A stretch of DNA of 64,000 nucleotides from Nelumbo lutea. Taxonomy: Eukaryota > Streptophyta > Magnoliopsida > Proteales > Nelumbonaceae. Below the pieces are notes generated by a model. That model was not told where the DNA came from. It did no database searches and saw only the letters and a program-made list of their open reading frames with translations. Where the stretch lies: NCBI GenBank assembly GCA_022828595.1, contig JAKGHH010000003.1, forward strand, positions 97,797,583 to 97,861,582, given 5' to 3'. Below are positions 50,634 through 62,671 of this stretch, in pieces; the first letter of the stretch is position 1; each line of letters opens with the position of its first letter. The position numbers and the translations under genes were made by a program.

Positions 50634-50878
50634 AGGATGCTACCAGCATTTTTAGCTGGTTGTAATGAATTGATCAGAAAATGGGACCGATTGGTTGAAC
50701 CAGAAGGTTCATGTGAATTGGACATGTGGCCGGAAGTTCAAAATCTTACTGGAGATATCATTTCCCGGACAGCATTTGGCACAAGCTATGAAGAAGGAAT
50801 GCGTATATTTCAACTTCTAAATGAACACGCCAAGATTATTATCCAGGATTTGATATACACATTCATCCCAGGTTACAG
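50634..50878 (+). CDS. CYP72A-like: CYP72A-like cytochrome P450, exon 3
   Basis: It starts after aacag with RMLPAF and ends in TTACAG. It encodes residues 165-245 and part of 246, including LTGDIISRTAFGTSYEEG, a conserved CYP72 segment, and the TFIPGYR stretch shared with exon 4. The frame is kept, with no stop. Confidence 0.93.
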
Positions 50879-51146
50879 GTCCAATTGGGTTCTAACTGAT
50901 CGATTTTTACATTATTTCTAAAGACTAATTTTAAACTCTCTCTTTCCCTCGCCTTTTAGCTACTGATCACTCCGGATTTGCTACCCATAAATTGTTAACT
51001 GCAACACCCATGACATTAAACACCACTGCCGTGTATTCAGAACATCTCCCCATGAATGTCAAGGGAGATATTCCCAATGTGCAACTGTAATTATATATAC
51101 ATGGGTAGGAATGTGGGAACAGCTTGTTTGTGAGTAAGAGATCCAA

Positions 51147-51686
51147 TAGGGATGGCAACAGGTTGTGTTTGGGGAGGGTTTGTGAATTCTAGACCCTGAC
51201 TGTCTCCCTAAACCTCCTAACCCATACCCACCCTAAAACCTGTAGCAGGTTGGATTTTACTCCCCTGCACATAAAAAATGCAAAACCCTTCCCAATCCTA
51301 CCCTCCTTGCATTCAGGGGTAGAGGCAGGTTGGGTTTAGAGCCCGTATATAATTTCCTATTATTTTTTATTATATATAAACAACAAATAAGTAAAGTAAC
51401 ACAAACAAACAACAAAATTTCCATTTATTTGATTCGGACCATGTAGAAAACACAAACTATCAATTATCTTTTACATAAAATTCAAACATGAAATTCAAGA
51501 GTTAATACATAAAGCTTATATGCTTTCCAACAATATGTGGATCGGGGAGGATTGGGTTTAGCCTAATACTGTACCTTACCCTTACCCATACGGGTTGCAG
51601 AATACCAAAACCCATCCTTCAAGCAAAACAACCTGCCCCGTGTCTGGGCGAATACCCACCGGGTAGGGTAGAAATTGCCATTCCTA
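51147..51686. mobile_element. hAT MITE, TAGGG family, in P450 intron 3
   Basis: It starts tagggatggcaacagg and ends gaaattgccattccta. The flanks agatccaa (51139-51146) and ggatctaa (51687-51694) agree at six of eight positions. The interior reads aaccc-accc/gggtagggt with an AT-rich centre. Confidence 0.7.
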
Positions 51687-51978
51687 GGATCTAAGCCCGC
51701 ATAGTGATACATATTGTTGCATGTAAGCATGCTAATTTATGGCCATGACCAAAAGAGATGTGTCAAAATTCTGATTAATTATGAATTAAATATCCTCTTT
51801 TAGCTTATGAGATTGCACCATGAAGTATCAGATATTTTGCCTTTTAAGTATCCAGAAGATTATTGACAATTTGACATTTTCCTCCTTTTCGTAAATGATA
51901 AAGAGATCACCTTTACGTAGTTGTAGTTGCAAGAGTTTGATAGTTATGCTAAGTAATCCACATGATTCTTTTATGCAG

Positions 51979-52351
51979 ATTATTACCAACAAAAATGAAC
52001 AAAAGGATTAAGGAAATAAATAGGGAGGTGGAAGCTCTATTGAGGGGAATCATCAAACAGAGAGAACTGTCTATAAAATTAGGGGAAGCTACTAAAGATG
52101 ACTTACTGGGGTTGCTACTAGAATCCAACTTTAAAGAGATTCAAGAACATGGTGCAATGAGTAATGAGGAACTCATGGAGGAATGCAAGCTATTCTACTT
52201 TGCAGGACAGGAGACTACAGCAAATTTGCTTCTGTGGACAATAGTTGTATTAAGTATGCATCAGGTGTGGCAAAAAAGGGCAAGGGAAGAGGTCTTGGAA
52301 ATCTTTGGAGAAAACAAACCAGATTTTGATCAGCTAAATCGCTTGAAAATT
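51979..52351 (+). CDS. CYP72A-like: CYP72A-like cytochrome P450, exon 4
   Basis: It begins after tgcag, completing Arg246 of RLLPTKMNKR, and ends before gtaaga. It carries the I-helix oxygen-activation motif AGQETT (321-326; consensus A/G-G-x-D/E-T-T), preceded by the CYP72-type EECKLFYF. The frame is intact. Confidence 0.94.
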
Positions 52352-52489
52352 GTAAGAACTCTCCTTGTGCCCCTGCTTAATTAATTATATATCAAATTGA
52401 TAATTGATCGAATGAAAATGCAATCTAGTATATATACAAAGTTCATTTGTTGATTTATTTAACTTGTGTTCCTCTAACCTCCAATGCAG

Positions 52490-52912
52490 GTGCCCATGAT
52501 CCTGTATGAAGTTCTTAGATTATATCCTCCAGTGTTTTTGAGTGCTCGATGCAGTGACAAGAAGATAAAACTAGGAAAAACCTGTTTGCCTCCTGGAATA
52601 CAGTTGTTGATACCCATAATTTCCATCCATCATAGTCGAGAATTTTGGGGTGAAGACGCGGAAGAATTTAAACCAGAGAGGTTCTATGGAGGTGTTTCTA
52701 AAGCAGCAAAAACTCAAGCCTTCTTCCCATTTGGTTGGGGTCCTCGGATTTGCATCGGGCAGAACTTTGCAATGGCAGAAGCAAAGGTGGCACTGGCCAT
52801 GATTCTACAGAACTTCTCCTTTGAGCTCTCACCCTCCTACACTCACGCTCCCATGGGTGTTATAACTCTTCAACCCCAATATGGTGCTCAGATCATTTTA
52901 CATAAATTATGA
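52490..52912 (+). CDS. CYP72A-like: CYP72A-like cytochrome P450, exon 5
   Basis: It starts after tgcag with VPMILYE and ends at TGA 52910-52912. It has the K-helix ExxR (EVLR, 377-380), the PERF motif (432-435) and the haem-binding loop [10 protein letters not shown] (451-460) with the axial Cys458. All catalytic landmarks of a plant P450 are present in the joined frame of 1,533 bp, so the gene is probably functional. Confidence 0.95.
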   Translation: MPMILYEVLRLYPPVFLSARCSDKKIKLGKTCLPPGIQLLIPIISIHHSREFWGEDAEEFKPERFYGGVSKAAKTQAFFPFGWGPRICIGQNFAMAEAKVALAMILQNFSFELSPSYTHAPMGVITLQPQYGAQIILHKL

Positions 52913-53740
52913 TACTTTAATTTACCTGTATCTCTTGGAGTACAAAAGTATAATAAGATGAGTGGTTCTGTTAAGACTCCATTAATTTACTACTGATACT
53001 CTGAAATCTGATGTAAGAACTTATAATTAGAACTCTTGGTTGCTAACATGTATGCATCTAGAAGTTCCATGAGTAGTCCACTCAAAGGATATCTAATCAG
53101 TTGGCGATTAAGTTCTATTGGCCTAGATCAAAAGAAAATCTCTTAACTACCAATCTGTTTAATTGGAGGAAGCCAACATGCCAATAGTAGGCATGGAAAC
53201 CATGCATTCAGTTGATTTTTCGATTGGCATAGGATGGAATCAACTCAAGATCAATAGGATAAACAAATTGCACTTATTAATGACTTACCTTCATGAAGCT
53301 TCAATTTCACTGATCTCAAGAGCAAAAAAAGATGTTCCCATCTGGAAAAGATGTTTGGGATTTCAGCCTTGTCTGTAAACCTTATATTGAAAGTTTACAT
53401 TATAAGGTTTGATCAGACGAACTGTTTTGATCCTTTTTCACTACTAATTTTATTATTATATGATATATATTTTATGTATTATTATTATTATATATTATAT
53501 TTTTTTTCTATATATAATATTGTTGGGTTGGACTTATTTGGGAAAGCCTGAGCCTGCCCCAAAAAATAATCAGGCCCGATGTTTAAAGCCTGAGCCCAAG
53601 CCCGTGGGCTTAAAATGTTGTCCAAGCCCGATTTTGAATGGGTTGAGCCAGGTCAACCCATTAGGCTACGTAGCCCATGATCATCTAGTTTCGGGTGACC
53701 AACTCCCCGATCCAACCAAGCTGGTTTAATCTCCAATAAT
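52913..53740. other. P450 3' UTR and downstream flank
   Basis: No gene is seen. At 53540-53720 the gcctgagccc/gcccgatttt-rich block is like the interior of TAGGG-type MITEs, but ends are missing. Confidence 0.5.
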
Positions 53741-54840
53741 TGTCGAGAATTTATAGCGAAAATACACAATTATTGAAAATAAATTTATAATAAAAATACA
53801 ACAAATAATTAATAAATATATAATGAAAACAATAATTTTGAAAATACAATAAATACTAAAAATTATTAAATTAGTCAATAAATAGTGCAATATCCAATTA
53901 TAGTTTAATCTCTAGCAAATTGTTAATCGGTAAATTATAACAAAAATACAATTAAACAAATAAGTGCAACATATTAAATACAAAATATAAAAAATAATAT
54001 TTTAGTCTCCAATAATTATTGAGAATTTTATATTAAAAATAAAACAAAAATAGATTCATACATAGTTGGTAAAAATATATTTATCACAAATACAATCAAT
54101 AATTACTGAAAATACACTAAATATTAATTTTAGTATATACAAATATATAATAAATATAGATAAATAATTGCAAATTATTATTAATAAGTATTGTTTTTTA
54201 AAGTTATTACATAATTTCCTTATTTAACCTATTTTTTAATTAATATTCAAAATATGATTTAGTTATTAATTTTTTTTATATTAAGCATATTTAAAAATTA
54301 GTTATTTACAGTATTGGTTATTTATTCAAATAATGTCATTATTTATATTTTTAAAATATTAATTATTTATTGAATTTAATAATTTGTAAAATTATAATTT
54401 ATACTATTATTATATAATTTCATTATGTTATTAATGTCTAAATAATTTTGTCATTTAAATTTTCAAAATATTATTTCGTTATGAAATTGAATAATCCATA
54501 AAAATATTATTCTTGTGTTTGTAGTAAATATTAAAATATCAAATAATATTTAAAATTTGTTATTTAAATTTTATTTATTTTATGTTATATAATTATTTAG
54601 CTATTTTTTATGTTTTTATGTAAAGTATTTATTTATTTATATATTTAAGTAATATTTTTGGCTTTAAATTTTTATTATGTGAATAACATTTAAACAAAAT
54701 TTTCGTTTAACTTTTTAAAATATTGTTTAGTTATTAAATTGAATAATCCAAAAAAAAATATTATTTTTGTGTTTATAATAAATATTTTAAATTTATTAAA
54801 TAATTTCATTATAATGTTTAAATAATTCTTAAATTTTTTA
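53741..54840. other. Extremely AT-rich block
   Basis: About 1.1 kb made almost entirely of A and T with short aattattgaa/taataaatat variants. No period or terminal repeat could be fixed by eye. It may act as a scaffold-attachment-like region, which is inference only. Confidence 0.6.
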
Positions 54841-56629
54841 ATTCAAACTTTGTTTCGATAGATATAAATCAAAAGTGGGAGAGGATAAATAGGAGCTAGA
54901 GATAATTTAGGGGAAGGTGGGGGATTGTGTTGCCACTTTGCTAGATAATATAAAACCAAATCTCTCTTTCTTTCCTTTATAACTAACTCCCATGCCACGT
55001 GGCTTAATGACTGGATTGGGTAGGGAAAAAGAGGAAAGAGAGAGTGAATGGGAGAGCTACAAAGGGGTAAGGGAGAAAGAAGGGGACTACTGCTGTTGTA
55101 GAATGGATGAAGGAAAGGACTGCTGATGTAGAACATATTCTCGGTTTATAATGTAGTATAGTATAGATAGAGAGAATAAGACGTCTGGATAGAGAGAATA
55201 AGAATGATAACAAAAGACAGGGTTCAAATGGCATAGTAAATCCTTTTTTGCCACTTAAGGAGTAAAATTTAAGTAGAGTATGTAAATTGATCCATTAATG
55301 GTATCCTTTGGATTTAGAACAGACTTCGATATTGCATTTCATTTACAAATTAAATTAAAAAGTGAAAACCACAATTTAGGATAATTAACTAGGAAATGAC
55401 ACCTTACTATATAAGTAGGGTCAGTATTTTGATATTTTGTATTTATGTATTCTAATAAAATTTGTTTGACGCCCATTTTCTATGTTTTTATTTTATTTGA
55501 CTTTGTATATATAGAGTTGTTATTTAATTTAAGAGATTAAATGGAGTTGCTTTTTTACACAAAACCCAATTTTATGCATCTTGCATCACTTGAAATGAGT
55601 TTGTTTTTGTTTTTTTCCTGAAAGTGGAAGTGGAGGTAACAACTACCATTTGAGTGGGTAAACACATGTTTGAGGAATGAATTACGATTTTTGAGATGCT
55701 CTTCCTTGAGAAAATAAGATGCCACTTGTTTGAGGGAGAAGCACACAAATTTGAGGGCTTTCTAGTGAATGACCCCGTGTTATGTACGGGGATGTTCATT
55801 ATTATGTAGGATATATAATTGATTCTCAACATTTGATTTTACTAAGGTACCTAATTAAAAATAATTATTTGATAATTTCCGTTTTATGTGTATGTACTTT
55901 GCATTAAAGAATTAATAATGTTATAATTAAAGGATACACAATGGTTAAGACAAAAATGTGTTGGAAGTAACAAAAATAGTTGAGAAAAAAGCACAAATTG
56001 TCATATAACATAGAATAAAATAAAGGTATCCTTTTCTTGTTGTTCACAATCTCTATTTCTTATAGTCCTGAAATAAGGAAATAAGACGAAAATTTGAATA
56101 ATTGTTGAAAATATCATAATATTAAAATGGTCATCAGAATGCAAATTTATAATTAAAAATTGTAATAATATTAAAGGTATCCTTTTCTTGTTGTTCACAT
56201 TCTCTATTTCTTATAGTCCTGAAATAAAATGGTCACCAATAAGATATCTGGAGTCATCGATAGTACCGGAGCAGGCCAGAGATGTGGACGGATGGAAGAA
56301 CTGGTAGCATGCCAATAGTTGTAAAAGAAGGAGATGCAGGAGCTAGATGACTGTGGATGGGAACATTAATTGATTCACTGAAAATGACATCACCAGAGAT
56401 GTAGATGATGATGGAAGACATTGATACCCTTTGTCGTTGGAGCTGGAGGATTAGCCAATAAAAATGCATGGATTAGAACAAAATATGCACGGAGGTGGGG
56501 CCCAAGTTTGCTGCAGGGGTGCAAATCAACTACGCCAGCTTGGCTTCTGGCCCTGGGTGCATATATAGAGTTCCTCCAGAGTGGCCCAAGTTTGCTGTTT
56601 AGTTTTGCTTCCAAAATCCAACATGTATG
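54841..56629. other. Intergenic spacer with direct repeats
   Basis: No gene is seen. A block of about 57 bp (taaaggtatccttttcttgt...) at 56021 recurs at 56172, 151 bp apart. The short block gatagagagaataaga is doubled at about 55166-55204. The segments at 56508 and 56583 share ggcccaagtttgctg. Confidence 0.55.
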
Positions 56630-56997
56630 TAGGGGTGGATTCGAGCTAGACCAGGCCGAATAGTACGAGGTTCAAATTCAGCATAAGACTGTTCTACATG
56701 GTTTGAGCTTTGTTCGAGTTAGAAACTTGAGCTCGAGCTTGGCTTGAGTAAAAAATTCATAAGCTCTAGTTCGACTTGGCTCGGCTCAAGCTTAATTTTG
56801 AGAAAAAATAAAAAATTATATATAAAAATATTTTTATTTGATATTTAAAAAATTAAGAATTATAATAATTAATAATTATAATATATATATTCGCTGGCTC
56901 ACGAGCCTCACGATGCCAGTGAATTGGGCTTGAAGCTCGGTTGAAACCGAGCTGAGTTCGAACAATTTGTGAAAAGCTCAACTCGTTACTATCCCTA
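56630..56997. mobile_element. hAT-like MITE, TAGGG family, longer inverted ends
   Basis: The left taggggtggattcg and inverse right tagggatagtaacg fit the family. The pairing extends outward as acatgtatg (56621-56629) and catacatgt (56998-57006), so the true ends may lie about 9 bp further out. The interior alternates gagctcgagcttggc with an AT core. No TSD could be read. Confidence 0.6.
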
Positions 56998-57167
56998 CAT
57001 ACATGTGCCAAAGCATGCAGATGGGGTCAAAGAGGAAAGTAGCCAATTGTGGAGAAGTCTATCTTGGTGCATGCCGGATTCACAGTGCATGTGACTAATG
57101 GCGCCTCTCAGGAAGATGATTCAGGAGGACAGAGGTAAGATCCAAATATCCACATTCACTAATGTGC

Positions 57168-58073
57168 AGCCAATATTAGTGAATGCACCTTGGTTGAACT
57201 TTTAAAAAATTAATTCCATAATTTTGATAAACATATGTGTATCCATCTCATAGAAACTTTTTTCTACCATTAGGGTCATTGAACCGGGTTTGTATTGGCA
57301 CCCATCTGAATCAAAATCAATTTGAACCGGTTGGATGGATTAATAAGTATATTAAATTGGACCAGCCCAGATTTAATAGTATAGTTGGATTGGACGTGAT
57401 CCATCTGTAATGGATTTATTTTGGACTGGGTTGAATTGAATCAATATCCAGTCCATTGATATAATATGATAGTATGGGTGTCAATGGACCAGATTTTGAT
57501 TGGACCTAATCTAAAATAAACCAATTTTAACAGATTAAATGCTCCAACAATGACTTGAGCAAAGTATTTATACGATTGGACTGGACTTGGTCCATCCTTT
57601 GCGGACTCATATTAGATTAGGCTGGGTTGGACAGATATTTGATCCATTGACACTTGACAGCCCGATCTATCATTAGACAAATTTATATTAGTTGAGCAAT
57701 CACTGCAACCTACAAATTGATTGATGGACAGAACCACAAAAATTTGCCTTTATAAGTAAAAAATTATTACGAGATGGAAGTTTCTAAAAGAAACTCTTGT
57801 TACATGTTTCTTTCCATAGGAAAATGATACATAACAGATACAAGCCATATAGGCCAGGGCTCACACATGACAATGCATCAATGTGTTGAAAAAAGAATGT
57901 TATATTTTTCTTTTTGAAAGAAAATGAAATGTGACAAAATATGATTCACACATGCATCAGCATGTTGAAAAAAGAGTTCATAAAGTTTTTCATTGAAAAT
58001 CATAGAAAACAAAAGGGGTGTATACTTGTCCCCCATGCTCTTTTTCTTTGATGTAGGTCATTTGATCTAACAA
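57168..58073. repeat. Dispersed repeat, copy 2 (uninterrupted)
   Basis: The counterpart of 32905-35140, lacking all the MITEs found there, and so the reference for their empty sites. It ends where the LTR element at 58074 begins. No ORF or terminal repeats are seen. Confidence 0.8.
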
Positions 58074-60958
58074 TGGTGTTTGGGTTATGGTTGATTTGGC
58101 CCTTGGGTAATACATGTCACTTCTGTAGCCACCTTATCACGTCGGTCATGTCGACATCACATCAGATGGATAAGTGCGACCAAGATAAGAGAGCAACATA
58201 CGGATGAGAACCTCATCTTGACAACCACGAAAGCCTTATTTGAACAGGACACAGATCCTAGCACCCATACTGTTACTCTTCTCGGATCAACATTGCAATC
58301 AACTGCTCAGCCCGACCACCCACCATTCTCGACCAACTTGAACGTCGGAGTACCTACTCGGGAAATAACTCCTCGGGCCTCTGACCACTTTCTTGGTTTC
58401 ACTTCCTGGACCATGATTCCGTTCTTCCACCTCGACCTCGTCCAATTGGCAGGATTATTTGACTGCGGTCTTGGTTTGGGACACCTCGGATCGAACAACA
58501 TCAGATTGGGAACCACTTGTGGGAAGGCGGTTAACCACGGTGATGGCCAAGCAAGCATTCTGCAAAAAGAGACCAACTGTTAGCACAACAGAAGTAATCA
58601 GTCAAAACAAAAGTGACCGAAGAAGTGAGAAAACTTACTGCCATAGCCTGGCATAGGAGTGCGTTCTCCAGAGAATTGCTTGAAGACTCGACGAGTTCGT
58701 GCCTAATGGATGGTGTCAGCAAGCCCCCGACTAGTTGCTTAGGAATGCCCTCTGTCTCAAGCCTATCCTCAGGCCGAACATCCCACTGCAACACGTACAT
58801 GGTGGGGTTTCCGCCCTTTGGCGTGTTCTCTCGCGGGGGAAGAGAATGGACAGCCTGATCACCCTCCTCCGAATTGACCACAACCACCTCTTCATTGGCC
58901 CGCCTCGGCCTTTTCTTTTGTTGGGGAGTGTGTTTTGCAGACCTCGGTTGCACTTCATCAACCTGGGGCTGAGTTCCCTAGGCCCCTCCAGACTACGACC
59001 TCTCTACCGCGGCCCTCATGTGATGGATCATCTTGTCACGACTTGCCATTTCAACACCTGCACAAGACAAATAGCAAGTCAATACCAAGTAAAGTAGCTC
59101 GGAAAATGGAGAGACTGGAGAAAACTAGCATGACACATAGACCAACCATCTCACTCATTAGCCCAGCTTGGATTGACACAGAGAAGGACATGCACTCCAT
59201 CACGTCGATCCTCTCGATTCGACTTATTAACACCTTCTCCTCGGTGAGCTGGGTCATGCTCGATTCCTTCACCTTAGTCCTCGGCTTCTGGACATCGGCC
59301 GGTAGAGGCCCGCCTCTAAGACAACACACAAAGAAGAATTTCCCCTTCTAGTGCTTCACTAAAGATGGGGCCTCAACCAACACCTTAATGCATTGCCGAG
59401 CCGAGAAGTAGTAATACCTCTACTGGTGATGCTTCAGTTGAAGAAAGTAGGTGAACATCCGCAGGGTGATCTCAAGGCCGTGGACAAAACGGTAAGAAAG
59501 ACGGCCGACCACAAACCTAAAGGAGTTCAACATTAAGTGGATGGTCATTACCCGGTACCACCTGAGCACCTCGACGATTCCCTCACTCAAGGGAAACCTC
59601 AACCCGGCCATTAGGCTGTGCTCGTATACACAAAACTTGCTTGGTCGAGCCAAAGTGGGTCTCCCACTAGCACTTGGGCACCTAAGTTCATACTCCTTAG
59701 GTATACAGTACAGGGCTTGGATCCAGGATAAGTCCCTGGGCGTCAAACAACACAAGGTGGTCCCGATTTGGCTACCAACTAGCGGAGGAAGGGCGTCTCC
59801 CTCCTCATGTGACAGTTCGGCCTTGGCCTCCCACTCAATGACCCGCTCAAGATCGAAGGCCTCAAACTCCTTGGCCTTAGACCCCTAGCCGTCGGCCTCA
59901 CAAGTATCAAGCGTGGCAGCCTCGATGAGAAACCTCGGCTCGGACTCACTACGGGAAGAAGAGGAATAGGAGCGGGAGGAGTCAGTGGACGAAGAAGACA
60001 TCTTACTGGACTTTACAAAGCTTAGATCGCAGAATGGAAGCAACACCGAGCCGAAGACTACCTGCCGCCAAGCTCTAAACGCACTTCCTTTACAAATGAC
60101 AAAGTGAAAATGCTCTTCACCCCCTTTTATAGGGCTCCTAGTGATCTAGATCAACAACATAGATCAAACACCACCCTCTAACAGCTCGGGAAGATGAAAC
60201 GATGCCACCACCCTTCGCACGAGTGTAACCTTGGGAAGACAAAATGACATTCCCGCCAACCCGTCTCGGAAACAGTATGGGCGTCGACCCAGCCGGTTCA
60301 CCCAAAAAACCAGTTCAACCCCGAGTCCTTCAGCCTAGATAGCACGCTCAACCAAATTTCGAGTTTGAGTTCCTCAACCGAGAACCAATGATTTCTTCCA
60401 TGCCATACCATAGCCAGGCACTACACTCCTCGACTTCAGAACTGGGGGAATGGTGTTTGGGTTATGGTTGATCTGGCACCCCGGTGCCACATGTCACTTC
60501 TGTGGCCGCTTTATCACTTTGGCCACATCGACACCACGTTAGATTATAAACACAACCAAGATAGGAGAGTGTCATACCGATGAGGATAGCTCCGTTGGGG
60601 ATTAGATTTTATCCCGAAGACCTCGGCGGACAACCTCATCCCAACAACCCCAGAAGCCTCATCCGAATAGGACATGGATCCTTGATTATAAATAAGGTAA
60701 CCCCTACTCAAGGTAAAGGACTTTTGACTCTCTAGCACCCACACTATTACTCTACTCAGACCAGCATTGCTATCAACTGCTTGGCTCAACCACCCACCAT
60801 TCTTGACTAACTTGAGTGTCAGAGTACCTACCCAGGGAATAACTCCTCACGCCTTTGACCACTTTCTTGATTTCAAATCTTGGATTGCGGCTTTGTCGAA
60901 TTGGCAAGATTATATGATTGTGACATCAATTTGGGACACCTCAGGCCGAACATCATCA
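58074..60958 (+). mobile_element. Short non-autonomous LTR retrotransposon with antisense ORF
   Basis: LTR1 is 58074-58503 and LTR2 is 60451-60958; both start tggtgtttgggttatggttg and end acatca. LTR1 lacks two segments present in LTR2, including the ataaataagg region (about 60687-60696). After LTR1, gattgggaaccacttgtgggaa resembles the gatcggcgccgtctgtgggaa leader at 63140. A purine tract (actgggggaa) precedes LTR2, fixing plus orientation. Flanks aacaa and aatga do not form a clear duplication. The 1.95-kb interior has no pol. Its only recognisable coding is on the minus strand. Confidence 0.85.
58530..60003 (-). pseudogene. Antisense ORF, putative gypsy-type transposon domain
   Basis: On the strand opposite to the LTRs a frame starts at 60003 with MSSSSTDSSRSYSSSS and runs with good coding character to about 59060. 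It includes a stop at about 59885, EHSLMAGLRFPLSEGIVEVLRWY (about 59600-59530), FRFVVGRLSYRF, and stops at about 59415 and 59350. This resembles PF04195 (putative gypsy-type transposon domain), which is known to occur antisense in some plant Ty3/gypsy elements (recalled from the literature on Grande and Retand-like elements). Its molecular role is unknown. 58530-59050 minus is Arg/Pro-rich and may be the C-terminal part. At least three stops make this copy broken. Confidence 0.65.
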
Positions 60959-61888
60959 AATGATAAAATGGTTATCCTGTTATTATTTTTATTTTTACCA
61001 TATTTTAATCTTTTAGTAGTTTTTTTCTTTTATTTTTTATGTTGTTTGAAATTGAATGAGAATAACTATTCCTTTCATTTTCCTTTCAAATTTGATTAGG
61101 AATTTGGTCAACATAGTCTGCTTTATCACATTTTATCCCATTTTCATATATAGAGTGATAGAACAAATTGTTAAGAGTATGCCACTCGGGTCCATCTTGC
61201 AAAATACAATCTAAAACTATCATTTGGCTTAATTTTTTTTTCGGGCTTGATATTCCCTATTGATGTGACCAAACCTCCATCCATCTTTTATGGCCATAAG
61301 CCATATTTAAGTACATTTGAAAAACCCAGAGTATGCTCAAGTCTTGTACCTTTTATTGATAGGTGAAAATAGACCAAAATAGTTGTTTTGTTACATCTAT
61401 TGCTACTAGCACTCAGTGAAACTTGACTCATAATTGCTTTCATTCTAGAAAACACTTAAAACTAGAAAAAAAAAGTCATCATCATCTAAGTTTTATTTCA
61501 ACTACATGGGGTCAACCACATGAATCTGTTTTATCGTTTTGTTAAATTTAGTGTCATATCCATTGCTTAAATCATTTTCTTTACTACTTCAACCCATTTC
61601 CTACTCTTTCTCCCACATTTCTCTCCTATTATCTCTCAAGACTCAAGTTTAGTCACCTTTCCTTCTCTTTCCAATTTTATTGCCAAAATACCAACAATAC
61701 ATGTCAGCCTCTAGTGGAATATGAAAATTAACTTAGAGTTTGAGTCTTGGGTACATAAAACCTCTAGTCGTGGTTTGGGTTTCTCATAACTTACCATGTG
61801 CTAGATATTTAGAAGATCTTGAATAGGGTTGTCAATGACATGATCCAACTATTTTAAGTTCAGATGAACCATTTAAGGGAGTGTTCAA
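60959..61888. other. Spacer
   Basis: No gene is seen. T-rich at 60975-61080; otherwise unremarkable. Confidence 0.55.
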
Positions 61889-62111
61889 TAGGGGTGATCA
61901 TTTATGATCCGGCCTGACTTGCTCTGCCTTGCCTGGCACACCAATTTCTGGGCTTGGGCAGCCGTATTTCTATCAAGGCCAGCTCAGCCCAAGCCCAGGC
62001 ATATAATATCAGGCCTAGGGTGCAGACTGGGCTAGGCCGAGCTTGGGCAAGCCTTAATACTGTTGATATCTTATGAAAACCGGCACGGACACAGCGTATG
62101 ATTATCCCTTA
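61889..62111. mobile_element. hAT MITE, TAGGG family, short
   Basis: The left taggggtgatcatttatg and inverse right taagggataatcatacg pair. It is flanked by gtgttcaa (61881-61888) and gtattcaa (62112-62119), one mismatch. The 223-bp interior is gggcttgggc/gcccaagcc-rich. Confidence 0.8.
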
Positions 62112-62671
62112 GTATTCAATAACATGGTTGGCTTTGTTTTTGAAAACAATAATAATTGTTACAACAGAAAAAACAATATAATTTTGTTTGAAGTGGTAGT
62201 TGCTTTTGTTTTCATGGATTTTGGAACTTGCATGATTTTAATTGTGATGTGATGGATACAAATATGAATTCCAAGATTGGAATCCATTGTTTTTATATTG
62301 ACAAACTTTAGGCCATATTTGTCAACTAGAGAACCGGGATAAACTTTGTACTCTGATCCAATTTTGCTAACACTTAGTTTGGGTAAGTTTTACATACTAC
62401 CGATAAAATTCATGTAAAACTCCATTCTTCTTTATCAATGTAAAACTCCCTGCTTGCACCTCCTCTCAGCCGTTGCAACGGTCAAATAGCAATAGTCTTC
62501 CCTCTCGACAACGTATGTATGATGAGTCTTCTACCATAAAGCAGCCTGATCTACAAGATTTTGGTACTAGATCTGAGGGTGGGATGCCTATTGCGGTTTC
62601 AGATCTGTGCCTTTTTTTCTGATCTAATTACTAGTATTATCTCATCAGTTTTATCTCACCATTATTTTATC
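62112..62671. other. Spacer
   Basis: No gene or element was recognised. Confidence 0.55.

Noticed and set aside
55004..55234. Ser/Leu/Pro-rich minus-strand frames
   Set aside because: Composition follows a purine-rich plus strand (gagaaagag...); no gene signal.
56421..56663. 80-codon plus frame before the MITE at 56630
   Set aside because: Runs into the MITE end and has no recognisable domain.
58218..59888. Long plus-strand open frames in the LTR element interior
   Set aside because: They are shadows of the GC-rich minus-strand domain-bearing frame or of the LTR itself.
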